A stretch of DNA of 64,000 bases from Anthopleura xanthogrammica (taxonomy: Eukaryota > Cnidaria > Anthozoa > Actiniaria > Actiniidae), in NCBI GenBank assembly GCA_964019055.1, contig OZ025217.1, positions 10,514,255 to 10,578,254 on the forward strand, given 5' to 3'. Under the pieces are notes generated by a model. That model saw only the letters and a list, made by a program, of their open reading frames with translations. It made no database searches and was not told the origin of the DNA. Position numbers and translations under genes: made by a program. This document shows positions 57,601-64,000 of the stretch, one piece after another (the first letter of the stretch is position 1; each line of letters begins with the position of its first letter).

Positions 57601-59249
57601 TAGATCTGCCCCAGAATGCACCCTTCTGAAAACTATCTTGAATGCTAGGCTAACATGGAACACAAAAGAAACGCCACAAATTCCATTGAGAAAAAGTGTG
57701 ATTTCTTTTGTGTTTCATGTTAGCCTCGCATCCAAGGTAATTTTGAGAAGGGTGCATTACAATAGTAAATGGGATGATCATACTCTCATAATAGCCCAGT
57801 AGCCCTTATAAGATCTATAAGATTGAATTCGAATGAAAGAGTCCTTCTCTCAAATATCTTGGAATTTATAGTGGTCTTTTGAATTTTTCAAGAGATGGAA
57901 AAAACAAACAACTTACTAAACTATGAACAAAGACAAAGACACACAAACAAGATAAACAGAAAGACAATCAAAAACCAAATAAAAATATTAGAATATATAG
58001 GAGTAATCCTCTTTCAAATTATCATGTATTTTCCTAAGTTCCAAACGAAATTACCTGTATTTTTGACTCACCCCAATCACTATAGTGTAAGTACTCTGTA
58101 ATGAAAACCTCTCTTCGAATATGAACTTTCTTTTGAAATAACTGTGCTAAAAGATGACTCATCAAGCGTTTTTTTGTCTTGTCTTTAGATCATGGGGTTA
58201 ACATTTTTGGCTGGAGGAACCAGTATTCCAGACCTGATTACAAGTGTGCTGGTGGCAAGAAAAGGATTTGGAGACATGGCGGTGTCTAGCTCTATTGGTA
58301 GCAATCTCTTCGACATCACGGTTGGGTAAGGAGGTCACATCTTATTACAACAACTTTCTTAGTCTGTGATAAACTCATGATAGAATTGCCTGACTGTGAC
58401 CGTGATTACCATTTCCCCGCCAGCTCCTCCAAACATGCTCATTAGCCATTTTCCCGCCAATTTTTCCGAACATACGCGCACGTCAACTATTTATCCGAAC
58501 ATAATCATTATTCATATTCCCGCCAATATCTCTGAACATACGCGTCCACCATTTTCCCGCCAATTTCTCCGTGCATACTCGTCAGCCATTTTCCCGCCAA
58601 TTTTTCTAAACGTATGCGTCAACTATTTTCCGGCCAATTTCTCTAAAAACATACGATTCAGCCATTTTCCCCGCCATTTCTCTGGACATTCGCGTCAGCT
58701 ATTTTCCCGCCAATTTCTCTGAACAAATGCGTCAACCATTTTCCCGCCAATATCTCTGAACATACGCGTCAGCTATTTTCCCGCCAATTTCTCTGAACAT
58801 ACGCGTCAACCATTTTTCCTCCAATTTCTCCATACACATACTCGTCAGCCATCATCCGGCCAATTTCTCTAAACATATGCGTCAGCCTTTTTCCCGCCAA
58901 TATCTCTGAATATATGAGTCAGATATTCCCCTCTTTCTTGTACCAAAGAAAAACAAGAATAACTTATATTACACTATTTAATTCTTCTTTCAGTCTTCCT
59001 CTTCCTTGGCTAACATACAGCGCCATTAATTTAGGAAAATCAGTAAATGTGAAAAGCGATGGATTGTTTTGTTCGATCGTCTTACTCTTTGTTATGCTCA
59101 TAGCAGTGGTACTGTCCATTGCTATCTTAAAATGGAGAATGTCTAAAGTACTTGGAGCTGCGATGTTCGTGTTATACATCTTCTTTATAATCATGTCGCT
59201 GCTCCTGGAGTATAACATAATTCGGTGTATAAAAGTAAGTATGAGATGA
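51662..59249 (+). CDS. K+-dependent Na+/Ca2+ exchanger (NCKX1/2 type), 7 coding exons
   Basis: Plasma-membrane exchanger that extrudes Ca2+ with K+ in exchange for Na+ (SLC24 family). Exons: 51662-52513 (5' UTR from 51336), 54406-54514, 55491-55915, 56576-56695, 57334-57453, 58189-58325, 58994-59249. The total is 2019 nt, 672 aa and TGA; vertebrate NCKX2 is about 660. An N-terminal hydrophobic segment (about 21-42) precedes an extracellular part with NAS. Cluster 1 holds the alpha-1 repeat, [15 protein letters not shown] (E149) and [21 protein letters not shown] long hydrophilic Q/S/E-rich loop (exons 2-3) contains [10 protein letters not shown]. Cluster 2 starts [13 protein letters not shown] and holds alpha-2, [17 protein letters not shown] (D557) and [19 protein letters not shown]. 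The [10 protein letters not shown] wording fits NCKX1/2 better than NCKX3/4. Exon 2 could begin at 54409 (one residue fewer). The C-terminus CIKVSMR reads through a GTAAGT at 59235. The first ATG of the frame is used. Confidence 0.95.
54597..54921. mobile_element. MITE with expanded 7-bp GCAACAT array, NCKX intron 2
   Basis: It begins TACAGCTATTTCAAAAATGG and follows the element at 15969-16230 through GAAATGCAGTATGGGTGATG and CATTTCAAGCTTAGTAAGCA. About 18 copies of GCAACAT (54795-54920) replace the four copies of the ARNT element. The expected right terminal repeat is missing, so the array expanded at, or displaced, the right end. Another diverged left end (TACAGCTGTTTCAAAAAATG) lies at 55279. 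Confidence 0.85.
55078..55163. repeat. Copy of the 276-400 inverted-repeat element
   Basis: GACCCAGTTCAAACGTTGAT with CTTCTCATGGAGCCGAACAC and TTTTCTTTGATGTCA align with the left arm and spacer of 276-362. The right arm is not retained. C-run at 55006-55019. Confidence 0.65.
55990..56300. repeat. Dispersed repeat of about 310 bp, copy B
   Basis: It is the inverted relative of 37665-37975. Shared blocks are ATTTTATTGATTTA, GGTGGGTACC, AATGCTCCA, GATATTTGA and TGGGTAACCCCACCCCTC. It is in NCKX intron 3, next to the TAGTCCC foldback. Confidence 0.75.
56311..56523. mobile_element. 213-bp foldback MITE, TAGTCCC family, NCKX intron 3
   Basis: TAGTCCCTTTCACAGTCCCC ... AAAGGTAGCCATGCCTTTC ... GCGAGACGAACAGTGAGC is mirrored by GCTCACCGTTCGTCTCGC ... 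GAAAGGCATGGCTACCTTT ... GAACTGTGAAAGGGACTA. Arms are about 85 bp and the spacer about 40 bp. A single arm of the family sits in ARNT intron 5 (9965-10075). Confidence 0.9.
56755..57238. repeat. Degenerate (CATC)n array with duplicated 150-bp block, NCKX intron 4
   Basis: CATC, CGTC and CATG variants of a 4-bp repeat over about 480 bp. A block ATTCAATCATTTACTATCAC ... CATATTTACATGTATTCATT ... GTTAGTCATTCACCCATCC occurs at 57016-57090 and again at 57162-57235, so unique sequence has been duplicated along with the repeat. Confidence 0.93.
58400..58925. repeat. Minisatellite of TTTTCCCGCCAA units (E2F-like), NCKX intron 6
   Basis: About 14 units of 30-40 bp built on CATTTTCCCGCCAATTTCTC then TGAACATACGCGTCA. 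TTTCCCGCC is present exactly in seven units and TTCCCGCC in an eighth; others are one or two bases off (TTTTCCGGCC, TTTCCCCGCC). TTTCCCGCC is the textbook E2F site. Units vary more than in a young satellite. Whether it binds anything is unknown. Confidence 0.85.
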
Positions 59250-62200
59250 TAGTTGACTTATTTTGTTGTTTATTTAAGTAAGTAAGATTGAAGCATATTT
59301 CATTCTCAGGCTCTTGTTGTGGTCCATACAATACCAAATATAGGAGTTTCTTGGCAGTCATGTTATTGGTTAGGACCAATTTATGGAAAAAATACGACAT
59401 CTCCCTATTGGGAAATTCTGTTAGATGTTCGGTTGTGCCCCACAACATGACTGCATAGGGCAATAGCTAAGTTGGTATTGGTTGTGTTTTGTCGTCCTGT
59501 GTAGACTTTCATATATTTAAATTAATCTTCAATTTTTAAATTTAATTTTTAATTTTTTCAAATTAAAATTCGAACCAGGAAGGGTTCTACATCTAAGGGG
59601 TGCACCCCTTAGAATCAAAGGGGAAAAACATTATTTTTGTTTTGGTTATCTTTGAACACAAAGTCGACCCCTTGCACCCCAGCCCTAGATCCGCCCCTTC
59701 AGGGCATGGCTAACTCACAGATCGTACCCTGAAACAACCTCTGGGCTGATCAAAGTTAGGGATACCCGGATAAAAGCCCTCGAGTCAAGGGAAACTAAGA
59801 TACTTATGGTCAAATTATTTGATTTTTAGATTGGATGAGCAAGAAGATATCATGAATAGGCAAGTGTGGTATCCCATAAACACAGTGACCTGGTAGGATA
59901 CCAGATAAAAGCACGCGTATACTACCATGGATCATTGATATCCAATCTTATGGATGTTGACCGAATATTTTCCGAATGCAACGTGTGTCAATGCACAATT
60001 GTTTGGGGGTTATTATCTTCACTGACTTCGGATAACGTTCCCACATCTTCAACACTCATTCCGAATGCGAATGTTTTGAAAACAAAACATAAAAACAAAA
60101 ACTTTACAACCTTTTATTTCAGGAATAACAAATTTAACTTAATTGAAATCTCGTCAAATATCAACATCATTTATTTCGGATGTAAAATATTTTGAAAAAC
60201 TAAACGTGATTGAGATCACAATTCGAAATTTTATTTCTATAATAGGCTATGTGCATCAAAGCTTTAAAAGCACTCTGGGAAACTGAATCGTGTAAAAATG
60301 GAACAGCTTGGGAAATCAAAGGAACTACCAAAAAATACTCTGTTATTTTCGTCAGTTGAAATACTTACATTTCCATAGAAAATGTCGAAGGAAAAATTAT
60401 CAGATGAATTTTTAGAGGAGCCAAAAAAGCGCAAGGACTCAGTTTCCCATCATGTTTTGTGCTAGAAATTCGAGGTCGTGCATTGGCTGTTGACAATTTA
60501 CAATGAATATACTGAATGGACTTTGCCATATATTTGGAAGAAGAGCGAGAGACTGGTACAGACAAACTTGAAAACGAGGTTCATTGTCCTTGCCAAAATC
60601 TATCGCCTCTATATTGAGCTACCTGTGGTAGTACTGCTGAAAAATACTTTTTCCAATTTTTTTTCTTTTGTGATCAAGATAAAGAGTATATTTTTTCCCT
60701 CGACTCGTGCTATTTTCTTCAGATGCGACAGTTAGCCTCGTTTCAGTGTCATTCAATACCAGTCTCCCGACTAACTTCCAAGGATGTGCGTGAGTAAGCT
60801 GAAGACTAAAGTGAAACAAACATGGGTTCTAGCTGATGTTGCAACGCTAGTTCTTGTAATGTTTAAGGTGGTCAGCTTACCTATAATTAACTCATATACA
60901 TACATACTTTATATGGAGCAGTTTGAGAACGTTCGCTTTGCCGGTATTATTTCTACGCATGCTTTCGGCGCAAACAATTATTTGTTTGCTGTCTATTAAC
61001 TATTGCAATATTGATGAGGCGTACTCGCATATTCTTGGGGTGCAACCACGTGACTCAAAATCCCTTGAGATATGAATAACAAAGAAACCGCCGCCATCTT
61101 GGTTGATATAACACGAGAATTTTAATGAGGTTTCGTTGCCTCAAAAATTATTTTACACTTGTCTTGCCTGTTAACTTGCAACACGGAGGTGGAAGCAAGA
61201 AATGGCATCTCTTGCAATCTCCTTAAAAAAATGTTTTTTGTTGACCGAGCTTTCCCCCCTCACACAACTTCTTACGACGTTTATGATAAATTTTTTTTCA
61301 GCGAACGTCCTTAAACTAGTTTATACAATTTTAGATTTATTGACCATGCCCAGCTGATCTGAGAAAAATTATTAGCCAATCAGAATCGAGAAAATCAGTT
61401 GCAAAACTGAGGTGTCATCCTTAGTAGCCCAGCGACTCGGGAAACGGTTATTTCTTTATTTTATTTTCCCACTCAATGATGAATATCATAGTAAATATTT
61501 TCAAAATATCAAACACCTCTCCTGAAAATCTAGATTTATCTCGGATATAAACTTTTGTAAGCGGTCAATCTTCGCAGGCTTCATGACCGACACCTCAGTC
61601 TTGCATTACGTCACTATTTCAGATCACTCAGCTGGTATTGTTTTCAGGTGCCGGAATATTTTTGAAAACTAATCATTATTAATAGAACATCCATACACTT
61701 TTCCTTTTGTAAATATGTTCATAAAGGAAAAGGATTTTGTAAGATATATTTATTATGTTGTTGTAAATAAGAAAGAATTTCCATTCGTGCGATTTCTAGA
61801 CATTGCCTTCGTTATCGATAATATTTATGTATTTGTTTAAAGTATCTCCAAGAGGCTGATTCACTTATTGATTAGCAGTCTTCTGGTGTTTTAACTATGA
61901 TTAAGACAAATACAACACCAATAAAATACCTAGTTTGTGGAAAATCACTTGATTCAGGGGGTCTAGTATTGGTTGCTAATGCTAATCTCAGAGTTCTCGT
62001 GGTGGGAATGTATGAGAATCAATTAGCATATTGGTCACTTGGTTCGAGTCTGCAAGCGGCTCGAACGTTCCTATCCTCGCTCCTTTACCAAAGGCTGAAC
62101 AACAGGCTTTCAAGATTTCAAGTAGTATTGGCAAATTGGTTAGGTCTGTGTTATCATTCTTTTTTATTTATTTCTATGTAAGCTCAAGGTCAGAACTGTT

Positions 62201-62600
62201 CATTTTCCTAATTATGTCTTTGAACATACATGCGTTGTCTCGCTCATGTCGCTCGCTTGCTCGCTTGCTTACATCGTGTTAAAGTTCTACACATAAAGTT
62301 TAGTGGACAGCTCAAATAATTTTGTTTTCTAGTACTCTTATGTCCTGCTTTGACTATTTTGCGTGCTATTTTTATACATTAATTTTGGACGGAGTAACAT
62401 TTTTTTTTTGAGTCAAACTCGCATTGCTTTGAACGTATTGCTCATGGTAGCTTTGCGGGCATATTATTCAGTTTTCTTGGTGTTTTAGTAATTCACGCCA
62501 TTTTAAAGTTTTAAGAGGTTTCCCTCCTGTTTTCAAACAAGCTTACAGAACATTTCTGAACTAAAGGCGTAGCTCAGTTGCTGATCTATTGTTTTGTTAG
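59250..62600 (+). other. NCKX 3' flank and intergenic stretch
   Basis: No conserved gene was found. Near 59576-59700 are AAGGGGTGCACCCCTT (a perfect short palindrome) and GATCCGCCCCTT, typical of repeat ends. A short + ORF from 60382 (MSKEKLSDEFLEEPKKRKDS and on to TGC TAG) follows a CATAG acceptor-like site, but there is no second exon to support it. The rest is AT-rich. Confidence 0.45.
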
Positions 62601-62932
62601 GGCACTTCAGATTACAAAGTTCCAATCCCACATAATACTGGTATTTATGCATCTGTACATGGTGCCAGTGGACAAGAAGGACAAAGAAATGTCAGACCTA
62701 TCAGCAACTATGTACCTAGAACAAGTAGCTGTAAGTAGATGACAAACCATGTCAGTCAATGAAAATATACTAAACTGAAGATCAGTTTTATAACCTCTGG
62801 TCTGATCTAAGTCTATTCTTAAAACAGAGCACTGATGGAGAGAGCACAGGAAGCCCACAGCCACTGGTAGAATCAGTGATTAACATAAAATCTATCAGCG
62901 GCGTTTCCGGATTGGTTGAAGTTCAAGTCTGA
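62601..62932 (+). CDS. Two terminal exons of an unidentified + strand transcript
   Basis: An exon between TTTTGTTAG and GCT|GTAAGT (62601-62730) joins one from AAAACAG (62828) to a TGA at 62930-62932, in phase. The joined frame reads ALQITKFQSHIILVFMHLYM, then VPVDKKDKEMSDLSATMYLE and QVA, across the junction into STDGESTGSPQPLVESVINI and KSISGVSGLVEVQV. The acidic, S/T-rich tail looks like a cytoplasmic C-terminus. The first exon is also open in another frame, but that one stops at the splice (AGC T|AG). I cannot name the family or find the upstream exons. It could be an alternative 3' end of NCKX, but the phase does not fit a join from 59234. Its last 34 bases lie in an inverted repeat. Confidence 0.35.
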
Positions 62933-63685
62933 ATATACTATCAGCTGCTTACGTCACTAGTGTGGAATATAATGACAAGGGATGAAACTGTGCCTAGCGC
63001 AAAGGAGGACGGAAGTCAAATTGGATGAGGCGACCGGAAGTCATCGTCCACTTCGGACGCGATACAAGTAGACATCAATTGCGATACAAACAGCACAATG
63101 AATCGTCCACCGTCCAACGAAGTACATTGGTAAGTTGAAGATTTTAAATTTGATAAAAAAAATTAAATATGTTAGTCATGTTAGCTCAGTGAACACGTTA
63201 CTGAATTTTATCATTTATCATATCTTTTTTTATCATTATTGCTCAGGCTAATTGCAAATTATTTTTAATAGCATGGTTTTTGATGACTAGCTGTCAGATT
63301 TCTAAAACTCTATTTCACTTTCGTCCTCCGTTACTCTAAGTAGAGATAGAACGAAAACAAGCTTTTTATTCGTTGCCATTTCAATCAATCAATCTTTATT
63401 AGGGTTGTTAAGCAGATAAAGACTATGTCTTTTTTCCAATCTGGCCCTTCAAGACATAGGTCCCTGCTTTTTGTTTCTGTCCACACAGAACGTTAGGCAA
63501 TCTTTCCAAGTATTGGAATTTTGAAGTTTAAAGCTTACAAGTCATTTCATGAATTTTTTAAAGCAATTTTATTCGAGGGGTCCGATTCAGTTAAGTTTTA
63601 TCCCTTGTCATTATATTCGACACTAGGAACTTAAGCAGATGATAATATATTCAGACTTGAACTTTAACCAATCCGGAAACGCCGC
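62899..63685. repeat. Long inverted repeat, 90-bp arms about 600 bp apart
   Basis: The left arm 62899-62988 (GCGGCGTTTCCGGATTGG ... CAAGTCTGAATATA ... AATATAATGACAAGGGATGA) is the reverse complement of 63594-63685 with about 10-12 mismatches. The putative stop codon of the preceding transcript lies in the left arm, and the candidate start exon of the next gene lies in the loop. It may be an inverted duplication or the ends of a non-autonomous element of about 790 bp. Confidence 0.85.
63098..63129 (+). CDS. Candidate first coding exon of a further + strand gene
   Basis: AGCACAATGAATCG is a good start context. The frame MNRPPSNEVH runs to a strong donor, CATTG|GTAAGT, after 32 nt. The GC-richer upstream sequence (ACCGGAAGTCATCG, an ETS-like site; ACTTCGGACGCG) looks like a promoter. 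No second exon is visible before the window ends, so the protein cannot be identified. Confidence 0.35.
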
Positions 63686-64000
63686 CGCGCTCGTGCAGGA
63701 GCACGAGCATTTACGCATGATAGATTATATTTGTTTGCTCCCTGTGGAGAGAGGGGGTAAATATCGAAGCGCACAGTTACTATTAATAGGTCAAAACTCA
63801 GACAAACAAACCAAAACTGAATCTCGAGGGATTCGTAAATAGTCATTTTCTTTTGTTTTGAATGCAAGAATTTTAAAAGAATAAAATATAAACCTAAAAA
63901 ACATGAATTCTGACATCATCTGTGCGTTTCGCTATTGCGCATCGTCGGCTTCCATTGATAGCAGTTGAATTTCAACTTCCGACGTTAAATTAAGGTATTT
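63130..64000. other. Right-end stretch
   Basis: It contains AATCAATCAATCTTTATTAG (63383-63402), as seen at some SINE or LINE ends, the right inverted-repeat arm, and otherwise no supported gene. If 63098-63129 is a first exon, this is its first intron. Confidence 0.4.

Noticed and set aside
60382..60468. Short + strand ORF MSKEKLSDEFLEEPKKRKDS
   Set aside because: Basic and hydrophilic, with an acceptor-like CATAG before it, but it ends after 28 codons and no partner exon or homologue is recognised.
61897..62181. 94-codon + strand ORF MIKTNTTPIKYLVCGKSLDS
   Set aside because: No domain, no splice partner into 62601, and composition typical of a chance ORF.
1..64000. CRISPR array, operon, phage or other prokaryotic system
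   Set aside because: The DNA is clearly metazoan with spliced genes; the tandem arrays have no spacer-repeat structure.
1..64000. Autonomous transposon, retroelement or viral ORFs
   Set aside because: No reverse transcriptase, integrase, transposase or capsid-like coding region was recognised; all elements seen are short and non-autonomous.

Overview
The window is animal nuclear DNA. Coding sequence is split by GT-AG introns, introns are long and AT-rich, and short inverted-repeat transposons and simple-sequence arrays are everywhere. The foldback elements that mix CCAAT/ATTGG motifs with GCGC-rich centres look to me like those of hexacorallian cnidarians (sea anemones and corals). That is an impression from the repeats, not proof. 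I assembled every gene model by hand from splice sites and reading phase.

Three complete conserved genes lie on the + strand. (1) 4707-18278: ARNT (HIF-1beta/tango), 18 exons, 772 aa, with a bHLH, PAS-A, PAS-B and a Q/S/G-rich tail. (2) 23673-37163: USP3, 16 exons, 491 aa, with an N-terminal zf-UBP finger and a complete USP catalytic triad. (3) 51662-59249: a K+-dependent Na+/Ca2+ exchanger of the SLC24A1/A2 (NCKX) type, 7 coding exons, about 672 aa, with candidate untranslated 5' exons about 10 kb upstream. In all three models the exon phases close exactly on the stop codon. A probable two-exon gene for a 62-aa single-pass membrane protein lies on the - strand at 22442-22777, divergent from USP3. 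The right end holds two terminal exons of an unidentified + strand transcript (62601-62932) and a plausible first coding exon of another gene (63098-63129).

Layout: 1-4.7 kb is two minisatellites, foldback elements and the ARNT upstream region; 4.7-18.3 kb is ARNT; 18.3-22.4 kb is its downstream flank with MITE-like elements; 22.4-23.7 kb is a divergent promoter candidate with three repeats carrying TGATGTCA; 23.7-37.2 kb is USP3, whose intron 11 holds a 4.4-kb GAT/ATG array; 37.2-51.3 kb is mostly non-coding; 51.3-59.2 kb is NCKX; 59.2-64 kb is sparse.

The three main genes do not form a pathway. They are a transcription factor, a histone deubiquitinase and a cation exchanger. I found no new multi-gene system. 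The most unusual signals are a MITE insertion in ARNT intron 8 whose empty site is preserved in an adjacent tandem duplicate that also copies half an exon, an intronic array of E2F-type sites in NCKX, higher-order repeats in USP3 intron 11, and several long near-perfect foldbacks.
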